A DNA stretch of 64,000 nt, from the NCBI GenBank assembly GCA_949128115.1, contig OX421965.1, positions 33,413,681 to 33,477,680 on the forward strand, in the 5' to 3' direction. Position numbers and translations under genes: made by a program. The notes under the pieces were generated by a model. The model did no database searches, was not told the DNA's origin, and saw only the letters and a list, made by a program, of their open reading frames with translations. Positions 1 to 9,800 of the stretch are shown piece by piece (within the stretch, counting starts at the first letter, position 1; each line of letters opens with the position of its first letter). This stretch comes from Anaspis maculata. Lineage: Eukaryota; Arthropoda; Insecta; Coleoptera; Scraptiidae.

Positions 1-1477
1 GCCCCTACAGCGGCGGGCATTGCTTTTCCAGTGTCCGTGTTGATCCGCTACAGCAATGGTACCAGCACTTGAGGAGACCTACAAAAGGTCAACGCATACG
101 GTCAGTGTTGTTGAAAAAATGAAATTATGGGACAAAAACGGATCGAGTGAGACGAGAAAACAAAAACACAGGAGCAGCTGACAGTTAACATTTTTTCGAC
201 ATAACCTGAATCTCGACCTCCCAATTTGCTTTGGAGGCGTTTACGAAACGAATGCCGTTTTTAAATTGTTGTGCAACTTTTTGAAATTAGTAATTTTGTT
301 GTTTGTAAACAAGCAAAAAGTACGAAACGCACCTGGTACCTACATTACAGGAAACGAAGATGACAAAACATCAAACTTTACTTTTCACTTTTGACAAGTT
401 TGGTGATTGGGTGATTGACAATGACACCATAGACAAAATGACACTACTGACAGACAGCAGACGGCAGTAATTTGCATGGCTGCCAACCTAACGGCTCGTC
501 AGTCGACAGTGCTCTATGAATAAATGCGGGAAATTCGATTGATGTCAACAAAGCTCTGCAAAAAGTTCAGAAAGTGGACGCATAAAACTTTTTTGGGTCT
601 TGAGTCATAAAGGGCTTTTCTTTAGTCTATCTGAAGACAGTGTCCAATAAGGTTCTGTGCATGAAAATTTGCGGATCAACCACTAGTTTTTAAGGAAAAA
701 ATTAATTAAGTTACGGAATCCACCGCAGTGTATTTTCGGCGGTCGACTCGATTTGAAAATTTTCAAAAGTGGGAATGGACTGGACGCAGTGTACAAGAAG
801 GTTATGCGAAAGAAAATTTACGGATTATACACTCGTTTTTGAGAAAAAAAACTCTGTAGGAAACACACATAACAGTAATATATTGTCTACGCCGGGAGGG
901 TATGCAACTCAACAAACAGTCAAAGAGTAGGGCGATGGTAGGGCGGTTAGGAGAAAAGCTGGTAGCCATGGCGACATCATAAGAATCGACGTGAACACGC
1001 TGAAGTTCAAGTGCCGAAATGGCGAAATGGAATATTAAATGTAAGTAGGTAAATCGCATTTTTCCGTACCTAAATCGACTCCGAATTGCATAAGGAACAG
1101 AATGGTGGTAGAATGGTGACTGTAAAATGTGCGGTTTCCAACCTTGCCCTATTATGACTCAAGCATCAAGCAAGCATCACTCTTCTGCTTCTTTTGCCTC
1201 TTAGCCCCAGGGACAGGCAGAGAAAAGGAGAAAGGCTGGGTCTAGTTATAACGTGAACTCCATCTTTTTCTAGACTTTTATTGTTGGTAGGTACCTAACG
1301 ATGAGAGTAACGAAACACACGACATCACGTTCACTCTTTTTTCAACGCTGATACTCACGCAATAATTTATTTATTTATTTATTTATTTATTCATTTATTT
1401 ATTCAACTAAATGCCAAATATGGACCTCGAAATGGACCCTATACAGTACAGGAAAAATAGTAGGTAAAACAAATGAG
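1..1477. other. no gene seen; AT-rich non-coding DNA
   Basis: No protein with recognisable motifs is present. The short open frame at 802-1059 (minus) lacks splice or homology support. The TTTA microsatellite at 1363-1405 is the only clear structure. From about 1440 the sequence belongs to the repeat whose uninterrupted relative lies at 28.53-28.68 kb. Confidence 0.6.
1363..1405. repeat. (TTTA)n microsatellite
   Basis: About ten units of ATTT, with one ATTC interruption, just upstream of the transposon at 1480. Confidence 0.9.
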
Positions 1478-1479
1478 TA

Positions 1480-3690
1480 GGGGAGACCGGGGCGAGTTGA
1501 TACCAGGGGTCGTAGGTTGACACAGGGCCAAAATTTCAAAAAATTATCGCCGAAACTCCATTAAATTAGAAGTGGAGTGTGCCGTCATCTACTGGAATTG
1601 GCGAAAATCAGCGGCCACCAGAATGCGCTGAACGCAGTCAAACATGGTGGCCCAAGGGGCCTTGACAAATAGGTATCCAGCGCACAGCCCAGCGCCGTAG
1701 CGCAGTAGCACTCGACAGTTGACAGTACCTACTCCAAATCATAAGAATATTGACAGTTTTGACAGTTGAAAATAATTAAATTTTTTTGTCTTCCTTGTTT
1801 TCCACATCGTCGTGAATGTGAGCGAGTGAGTGTTGTAGTTTGACTTGAATTAACTGCGTTAGTATACGCCGATGGACACAATGCACAATGCAGCAGCAAA
1901 AAACGATACGTAAGTTGGTGAAACGCTGGCCGAAAAATGCAATCTCTGAATGCTTATTTTACATTACAGGTTACAGGTGTTGAGTTGTGTGAGCCCCTTG
2001 CACACAAGGTGGAAATACTAAGCCCCCACAAGACAAGGCATAGGTACAACAGGACGCATCACGAAAATGTGCCAACAATTACCGTTTAGGCCAGAAAGAT
2101 GAACATTCTTTTGGAGTAATCGTACGACTCATACAATGACTGTAAAGTGAAATTTCAGTAGCTAATAAGCATTTACCGCTGTCTAGAATAATAAAAATCA
2201 TAGTTTATCAATAATAATTGAGTATTCTTCAATCATAAGTTTAATCATAGCTCATCGGTTGACGTTAGTGTTTCTACAATGGAAAATATTTTCATAACGA
2301 TTAAGTTGTTCTAAATCTGAACTGATGAGGCGAGTGACGGATTCTAATTTGCAGGCCAGGTATCTTCTCTCAATACCGCTGGCGTTGATCTCCAGGCTCT
2401 CCGTCTGCTCTCACTGGCTTATCGGAGATGGCTTCACGAGTTCACAACACTGTTCTAACAACTGGTCCACAGAACCCAACCTCCAAATGGTTTTCAATTA
2501 TCCATTTATGAGACATAACAAAGCACAAAGAGTCTCAGTCACAGTGAGCCCCAGTCACCCCACACACGATTAAATGACCTGCCTCAATCACTTCTTCGCA
2601 CTTTGTCGAGAGGGGGCTGAGTTGGTCACCAACATGACCATAAATATTGGGCAAATGAATCTGTATTATCGGCATTTTCTACAACAAAAATAAGTTAGAG
2701 ATACTGCAACGAAATTCCATTCCCAACGAACCCCCAGTTCTTGGCCCACTGTTACGAGTTCGTGACTGTTACGCTTTCACTGACAGCTATCACTGTTGAC
2801 GACAGCTGTTGTGATGTAAATGCGCACTGCGTTTAGTGCGTTTACTACCTATTTGTCAAGGCCTCTTGGGCCACCATGTTTTATTGCGTACAGCGCCACC
2901 ACGCGGAAAAGATTTTCGCCAATAGTGTGCGAAAGTTAGAACGTTATGACATCTGTTAATTTGAAACTATTGACAATTCACATTTTTTCGCGCCAAGTGA
3001 GTACATTTCCAACTTCTCTGAAAATATCACGTTTTTTGCATAAAATCATATTCTGATGTATACTTTTTTGTTTCACATAATGCATGCCTATTCTTTTTGA
3101 TATTCCAGTCTTTGCATTCAATAATAGTGAGCACTTTTTATATATAAAGAAAATTTAACCTAATATTTCACTCTGGGGCTATAGTTGACACTCTTTGACG
3201 GGGTATGTTGGCACCGGCGTGTATTTCAGTGGGTATTTCGATCATGAAAATATGTGTATTTAGTATTATAATGTATGTATTTTTCTGTATTTTTCATATT
3301 AGTATTTTATTAGGTTTTGATATTTCTAAAATATTGTTTATTGTTTGTTTCAGTTCTTGTATTCTTGTGTAGTTGAGTGGGATATGGATATGGACTAAAC
3401 TCAATGTTTTTCAGTTAAGTTAAAAAGGTTTTTGATGTGCCAATTTACATGCAGGGCATGTGTGCCAACCTGCCCCTGAATCGGGGTCAGTTGGCAGGCT
3501 TACATTATAGTTAGAAAAAAGAATCATAAAACTAAAACGCAGAAAAATATGTCTTATTTGACTTCAACAATTTTTTTCCAAAGCATCATGACTCTCAACT
3601 CCAACATCAAAACAGGAACTTGATATATAGCATATTTTGGCGAAAAAAAAATCGAATCTGAAAAGTGTGCCAACCATCCCCGGTCTCCCC
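1480..3690. mobile_element. DNA transposon with GGGGAGACCGGGG ends and TA duplication
   Basis: The ends are inverted repeats of 13 bp (GGGGAGACCGGGG), extended imperfectly by GTTG. TA flanks both sides (1478-1479 and 3691-3692). A related uninterrupted sequence near 28.64 kb reads GAGTATGCC at this point with a single TA, so the 2.2 kb is an insertion. No transposase is recognisable. An inner inverted repeat (about 1596-1730 against 2820-2928, containing ATGGTGGCCCAAG) suggests a second foldback inside it. TA duplication fits the Tc1/mariner/IS630 group, but the family is not identified. Confidence 0.8.
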
Positions 3691-4189
3691 TATGCCTTCA
3701 CGTGCGTGAGTCTCAGTAGCGCATTTTCTTAAAGAGGCATATGTTGTGAATGTAACGAAATTTGTGGACAGGGAGCTGGTGCCTCAAAACTTACGTCATA
3801 AGGTACATGATTTTAACCCTGTAGGTCTAATGTGCGTTGATAAGGTTGTTAAAGTTGCTTTGTCTTACATGTCAGACCGGGGGCTTTAGGCTGGTATGAG
3901 CCTGTCAATTTTCGAAGAAATGGCCAAAAATTTACGTCATGATCGAGGTATACATCAATAAAACCAACTGGATTTTGTGTGGAAACATCCCCTTGATCGA
4001 AAATCTTGTCGTAAGACAAAAATTTTGGAGGCTTTCGGTCTATGAGACAAGTTTGAAATTTAAAAAAAAAAGGACCAAAATGTATCAATTTTTTCACAGG
4101 CGTTTTGTTGACTAACCCACCAAGTGTGATATATATTTGTAATCAGGATGAAAAACGGAATCGATTGCCATGTTAAAATACAGGATGTA

Positions 4190-4343
4190 CGATCGCGCGC
4201 AAAATAAACGGAGACAGTGTTTCGCGCGGAGTGTACTGATTTAATGAATTTTAGCCTTCTTGTCACTGTGAAACCAAGTCAAAATTCATGAAATCGGTAC
4301 ACTCCGCGTGAAACACTGTCTCCGTTTATTTTGCGCGCGATCG
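4190..4343. mobile_element. 154-bp MITE with CGATCGCGCGC ends
   Basis: Near-perfect palindrome with ends CGATCGCGCGCAAAATAAAC, flanked by TA at 4188-4189 and 4344-4345. It is nested in the left half of the TTG-flanked foldback. Its CpG-rich tips stand out from the AT-rich surroundings. Confidence 0.75.
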
Positions 4344-4540
4344 TAGGTACGATTTGAGAAACAAATTTTGATGTTGCACCCTGTAAAGCGATGTACCATT
4401 TAAAATTTTTGTGGACAGTTCCGAAACCTGCGTTAAAAATCATGTGAGAATCATTTTTCATTCCTGAAATTATGTCAAAGGAGAAGTCTCCAGGAGGAGG
4501 TAAATTTTGGCCTTTTTTGAAAATTTCAAACTTGTCTTAT

Positions 4541-4680
4541 AGCTGTATTACACTACACAATTTCTTGTGCAACTTCTTGTACAATCTGCCGAAATAGTGT
4601 CAAAAAACAATGATTTTGATTGTTTAACCGACAGATTGTACAAGAAGTTGTACAAGAAATTGTGTAGTGTTAATACAGCT
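4541..4680. mobile_element. hairpin MITE family, copy A
   Basis: Begins AGCTGTATTACACTACACAA and ends with the inverted complement (one extra T). The interior carries the shared AAATAGTGTCAAAAAACAAT centre and repeated TTTCTTGTACAA half-units. It lies next to copy B in the right arm of the TTG foldback. Confidence 0.85.
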
Positions 4681-4729
4681 ATTATAGCTCTATTACACTA
4701 TTATAGTTCAGCTATTATACAGCTATTAT

Positions 4730-4856
4730 AGCTCTATTACACTACACAATTTCTTGAACAATCTGCCAAAATAGTGTCAAAAAACAATGAACTTGATTGT
4801 TCAACTGACAGATTGTACAAGAGATTGTACAAGAAATTGTGTAGTGTAATACAGCT
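4730..4856. mobile_element. hairpin MITE family, copy B
   Basis: Starts AGCTCTATTACACTACACAA and lacks one of the two TTTCTTGTACAA units in its left arm. The 49 bp between copies A and B are broken fragments of the same ends (TATTACACTA, AGCTATTATA), suggesting local slippage or repeated insertion. Compared with the opposite arm of the host foldback, the A+B block interrupts the sequence at CTTGTCTTAT. Confidence 0.8.
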
Positions 4857-5184
4857 TTTATGGATCGAGAGCCCCCAAAAATTTTGTCTCATGACCCGAT
4901 TTTTGGTTAAGGGGATATTCCCACACAAAAGCTTGTTGGTTTCATTCATGTACCCTATGACATGAATTTTTGACATTTTTCGAAAATTGACAAGCCTATA
5001 CCAGCCTAAAGTCTCTGACATGTAAGACAAAGAAATTTTAAGCAACCTTATCAACGCACATTAGACCTACAGGGTTAAAATCATGTGCCTTATGACGTAA
5101 GTTTTGAGGCACCAGCTCCCTGTCCATTGGTTGAAGAGAAACACCATTCTTTGCCCATGCACTCTCTCCAATCGAAACTCATTA

Positions 5185-5870
5185 AAAAAGTTATACTTAC
5201 AAATTTTTGATTAGTGGCTTAATTTTAGCTATTTTCGAGAATGGTCCGAATTTTTTGAATTCTACGTTCAATTTGGATAAAAAAGTTATACTTGCAAATT
5301 TTTGATTAGTGGCTTAATTTTTGAGATATTCTGGTTTGAAATTTCCAAAAACATCTCGAAAACACCACTTTTAAGAGCCTAAACATTTAAATCCAAGAAA
5401 AACTCATGATTGCTGAACTGAAATTGGTTTTCCATGGGGTCCTAATTGGATAAACCACAATTTTTCCTAACAAACAAAAAGTTTTCAGTTCATTCAAGTT
5501 TCAAAAAAAATGTTTTTGAATTTTGAACATGTCTATAGGTGCAAACCAAAAACCTCGCCAGAAACCAAAGTACATCCTTGTAGCTTTCCAAAAATACCTG
5601 AATGGTAAATTTTCAAAATGATCCATAAATACACACATGGACAAAGTCTAGTGAACTAGGGATATTTGAATTTTTTTAAATTTGGCGCAATTAACGATCA
5701 GGAATATCCTACTTGGAGGCTTTTTTATGATAAATAGGATCGTCAGTATGATATGTGATATTTGATGAAAAACCATGGAGGATAAGTCAAGTCATAAAAA
5801 TTGAAGACAAAATTTGAACGTTAACATATTTAGAAACAATAACTAGAAGACTTTTATTAATATCGAATCA
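5185..5870. other. AT-rich non-coding stretch with short direct repeats
   Basis: AAAGTTATACTTACAAATTT and the following TTGATTAGTGGCTTAATTT occur twice (about 5190 and 5280). A sentence-like motif, CCAAAGTACATCCTTGTAGC near 5567, recurs in the MITE at 47.86-48.18 kb. No gene is seen. Confidence 0.5.
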
Positions 5871-5879
5871 ATACAAAGT

Positions 5880-6155
5880 ATGGTTCCCCTGACTAGTAGT
5901 CAATGCCCTAGAGCGCCTTGACATACTCAAAATAAGGTTATCGAAATCTTCCTGCGGGATATTTTCCCAGGCGCGTTGGAAGGCCGCGAACAATTATTGA
6001 TGGCGGTCGTAAAATTCGCCACCATCACGCAGAACCCTTCGTTGGAGCATGTCCCCCGCATGTTCGATGGGATTCATGTCAGGACTCTGCGCAGGCCACG
6101 GCGAAACTACAATTTCATGATTCGCCAAAAATCCCATCACAATGCAGTATCTGAA
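5880..6155 (-). pseudogene. Tc1-like transposase C-terminal relic
   Basis: Reading the minus strand gives GFLANHEIVVSPWPAQSPD, then MNPIEHAGDMLQRR, then RAWENIPQEDFDNLILSMS. This is the catalytic third-acidic-residue segment (SPDMNPIEH) and C-terminus of a Tc1-type DDE transposase (DDE_3). An in-frame TAA at 5996-5994 interrupts it, and the frame ends abruptly at about 6155, so the N-terminal DNA-binding and first catalytic parts are missing. It lies about 150 bp downstream of the icarapin-like polyadenylation signal, on the same strand. Confidence 0.85.
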
Positions 6156-6302
6156 GAAATAACAGCAGTCATACCTTCAAAAATGGGAATAGCCTCATCT
6201 AGATCGACAGCCTTACCTCTTGTCCCTTAGCAATTATTCCAGAGCATGAAAGATCAAGATCAACATAAATAAATGAAATACATTTTCATTGAAACCATAA
6301 AA

Positions 6303-6308
6303 TTTATT
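6303..6308 (-). terminator. polyadenylation signal for the long transcript
   Basis: AATAAA on the minus strand lies 268 nt past the exon 5 stop. It is the first canonical signal downstream and would give a 3' UTR of about 0.3 kb, ending before the Tc1-like relic at 5.88-6.15 kb. Confidence 0.45.
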
Positions 6309-6575
6309 GGCACAGTTCAGTAGAGTAGAAAAAATAAATAATGAATCTTGATAACAGAGATGATACCACAGTCGAAATCAGTAGATTGAAACAGAATGAG
6401 GTTGTTAATAAATAAGATGTAATAAATATGCATGTCATGTGATGTAAGTGTGTCAAGTATAAAAAAAAATGAAACTTTCCATCAGCAGCGTCTTTGGCAA
6501 AGAGATTCCAAAAAAATATTAAAAGAACCAAATCTCAGTCTCTATTTACAAACAATCAAGAAGAGTTTAAAACTC

Positions 6576-6851
6576 CTATCGAGGGTGAATCATTTTCTCA
6601 AAGGGTTGTCCTCGGGACGTCACAAAGGGCACACTTTCGACATCGAACACCTCGGCATCGGGATTCGTGGGGACGCCCCTATCAGCCAGGATCTGATTCA
6701 CGAAAATGTCGTGGCTCAGGTCCCTGACCGGTTCATCAACAGAATTATCCTCAAAGCTCTCCAATGGTTCAACGAGATTCCAGTTGCGTAGGGATGTCGA
6801 CGGACCGTCCATTTCGTCAAACGTTTCCATGTTTTCGTAACGCTGTGAATC
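6576..6851 (-). CDS. icarapin-like alternative terminal exon 5
   Basis: A strong pyrimidine-rich acceptor (CTTTCTCCTGTGTCCCTCAG) precedes 91 open codons and a stop at 6576. The peptide is acidic (DEMDGPSTS, LESFEDNSVDEP, DAEVFDVES) and in phase 0 with the GAG|GTTGGT donor of exon 4, across a 472-bp intron. Bee icarapin stops shortly after DNEIPKN, so this exon would be a C-terminal extension or alternative tail. I infer that it belongs to this gene from acceptor quality, frame and composition; no homology was recognised. Confidence 0.6.
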   Translation of the reverse strand, partial: DSQRYENMETFDEMDGPSTSLRNWNLVEPLESFEDNSVDEPVRDLSHDIFVNQILADRGVPTNPDAEVFDVESVPFVTSRGQPFEKMIHPR

Positions 6852-9800
6852 CTGAGGGACACAGGAGAAAGTGCACAGAAATGAAAAACAAGTGATGCAA
6901 GAAACATAAAAAAGAGTGAGTAAAGTTTTAGTAAAAAGTCAAAAGTGTGTGTGTGTAGGGTTAGTAGCTACTAATTAATTGACGTATGTGAAATAAATTA
7001 CGTCTCTTTATTTTGTTAAATATTATAAATAAACAACTCGTTACATTATTGCCACACAAAATAATGCAGATAGTATAGTCGTGGATAATTTATAATTGTT
7101 ATATTAAAATAATTTCATGACAGTATAAGTAAAAAATATTATTACTCTATCATAGTGGAAGATCAGTATAGTTATAGCGCTAAAAAATACTATAATATCT
7201 AAAGACATCATTCGGGATTATCGAAAAAACTTGTACATCATGCATTACCATCAATCTCTTTTCTTAAAGCTTGGATCTCTACGATTTGACTTGCAATTTT
7301 TCTGGCACATATCTTTTACCAACCTCTTTCTCTAGATTCTTCGGGATCTCGTTATCGGAATTGTTTTCGAGTGATTCGACGTCTTTTTTCGTGGACGGCG
7401 TAACGGACTCGGCGTCTTTTTCGGTGGAGAGTTCTTCGTCACTGTCTGGTTTCACGTCGATGATGCGGACTTTGAAAATGGACCCGCCCAATGGACCTTC
7501 TTGTTTGTATTCCGTCTCGTTGATCACCACTTTGTGTCCATCGATAACCTGCAAAACAAGATATCCCATTTATTCTTCGGCGTCAACTTCCATTAGTTCA
7601 GTACTGGTTGCATATTTTTATTTATTTTTGTTGGCGCTAGTAATAAATAATGACTTTCCATGACAGAATGCCCCAACTCGTCCTAAATCGTAACAATTCC
7701 TTATTTTTGCCCATAAATGAGTATAATGATGCGTATACACCTTGTCATGCCTAACTGCGATCTAACAAGGAAGGGAACGGATTATTTTCCATAACTTCAA
7801 GATCTGCAGGAAATCTTCAGTTTTGCAGTGTGACCCCGCCCAGGCGCACACCTTTTGGAATAGGTCGAGGAATAGGTTCATCATCCGAGGAAACATCATT
7901 TGCAGAAGAGACTTGAATAGTCGATCAAGTCACAAACCTGCACAAATGACGGATGCGCTACGTGGCGCTGTAGGAATAAATTGCCACTTTTTATTACTTT
8001 AACCTTCCGATGACCAACACTTTTTTTTCAAACACGGATGACCAAGATGGGTCAAAAAAGATCCCATTTGTTAAGCTTCACCAACAATAGGTAATAAACA
8101 CACTTCACAGTTTTTTGTTTTAAAATGTGTATTCTGTTCATCAGCATTACGGTTATGGTAAAGTGGTTGTTCAAGTATTGGAAATTGCCATATCTACCTC
8201 GGGTTCCACCAAACTTTTATCAACGCGATAACTTTATCACTCTGACAGTAACTAAGCAACTGGCCATCCTATTGGCTGGTGCATAGCAACTATCAGCGTG
8301 ATAGATTTAATCTGCTCTTAAAATTTTGGTAGAACCCGAGGTCAGAGGAACGACTCAACTGCAAAAAATTGGGGAAAAAAATAAACGATGTTTTATCTTA
8401 CAGTAGCGGCCTAAGCTTGGAATAAGCTGAAACTGAAAAATATTCTGCCCAATAAATCACGCAATAGACAATTTTGATAGATTATTGTGAAAGAAGGTAT
8501 AATAACTCACTTTAGGCTCTGAAAACAAATGTATAATGAAGTAATTATACACTACTATTAAAATGAATTTTATGGTTTTTGCCACCCTGTGAACTCTTGG
8601 ACGGAAATCCAAGCCCTATAAAAATGTTTTTATTCGCAAATATTTCCTGTAGTTAACCCATATTTGTGACATGTGCGATGCACTTGAAAATTTGAGTTGA
8701 GTTTTGAAACTGCTCCATTTACTATCTATTTTTTTATTTCTAGAGTGAACGGGATTTTTTCATTTTCTCATTACAGAACTAAAATAGCAATGGAAGCCGT
8801 CGTGACGGCCAAATAAAACAGTAAATTTATTCAAAACCTGCCACCACAAATTTATCAAACATTTTAATCTGAAAATATTTCCGGTCCGACCAACCTTGGC
8901 AATCTTGCTTGCTTGGTATGCATCAGTAAATTGTAGAAACATCATAGGTAAAATTGTCATATTGTACCTATTTACCACGAAACCCATTATGATCTATTAA
9001 AGCCTATTATTTTTTTAACAGAGGAAGTAGACGAATAGTACTCACATGCCGACCTCTACATTTTATCATGATACGCACCCCTCTTGTTATTCCATTAATT
9101 ACTTATCTGATACATACTACACTATTAGAGATATAAAAGCTGTATTACACTACACAATTTCTTGTACAATTTCTTGAACAATCTGCCAAAATAGTGTCAA
9201 AAAACAATCAACTTGATTGTTCAACTGACAGATTGTTCAAGAAATTGTACAAGAAATTGTGTAGTGTAATACAGCTATAATATAATGTAGTCAATGGAAA
9301 GTTTCGGGATGAGTAACGTGAGCAAAAATAACTCAAATCGAAAAAAGCCGGGTTTAAGAGAACGTGTCGTACCATTCTAAAACTTAAACTGATTGTCACA
9401 TTGAGAGAACTGACAGAAAACTGTCCAAATAATGCGAATGGCTGAAGTGAAATAAAATATTAGAAAATTCAAACTGATACGCTATTATTTATTTCTCTGT
9501 CAAAAGAGATATTCAAGAGTTTTCGTCAAAGCAAGCGGGTATAATAATATATTACATACCAAGGTGGAAAGCGTCTCATCACAGCCAAAGGATTCAATAT
9601 ATCACCAAGGCGTGCCGAGGCAAGATAAAATCCCGTAGGCTGTAGTGACGTTTTACTCCGTGGTATGTATAGGACTTTATCCACAATGATCCAGTTTGAA
9701 TGCAAATTATTGGCTTTATTTAAAGTTTTTCGCGTCAAACGTTTTTATCAGGTAGGCATAGGCAACCTTTTCAAACAACGCATCCATCAACACTCCGTGA

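Larger units (their letters stand above)
3765..5126. mobile_element. foldback transposon with TTG duplication
   Basis: The terminal inverted repeats (TGGACAGGGAGCTGGTGCCT) continue into arms of about 300 bp (3765-4100 against 4850-5126). TTG flanks both ends (3762-3764, 5127-5129). The paralogous empty site at 28.57 kb, read on the minus strand, gives AAATTTGGTTG with one TTG, which proves the insertion and its 3-bp duplication. Later insertions sit inside: a 154-bp MITE at 4190 and two copies of the hairpin MITE at 4541-4856. No coding capacity. A 3-bp TTG target does not match the TWA preference of PIF/Harbinger. Confidence 0.8.

Noticed and set aside
6432..6791. 119-codon plus-strand frame
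   Set aside because: It is the antisense of icarapin-like exon 5, which has a strong acceptor and a frame consistent with exon 4.
7271..7663. 130-codon Ser/Phe-rich plus-strand frame
   Set aside because: Antisense shadow of exon 4, whose icarapin motifs on the minus strand are unmistakable.
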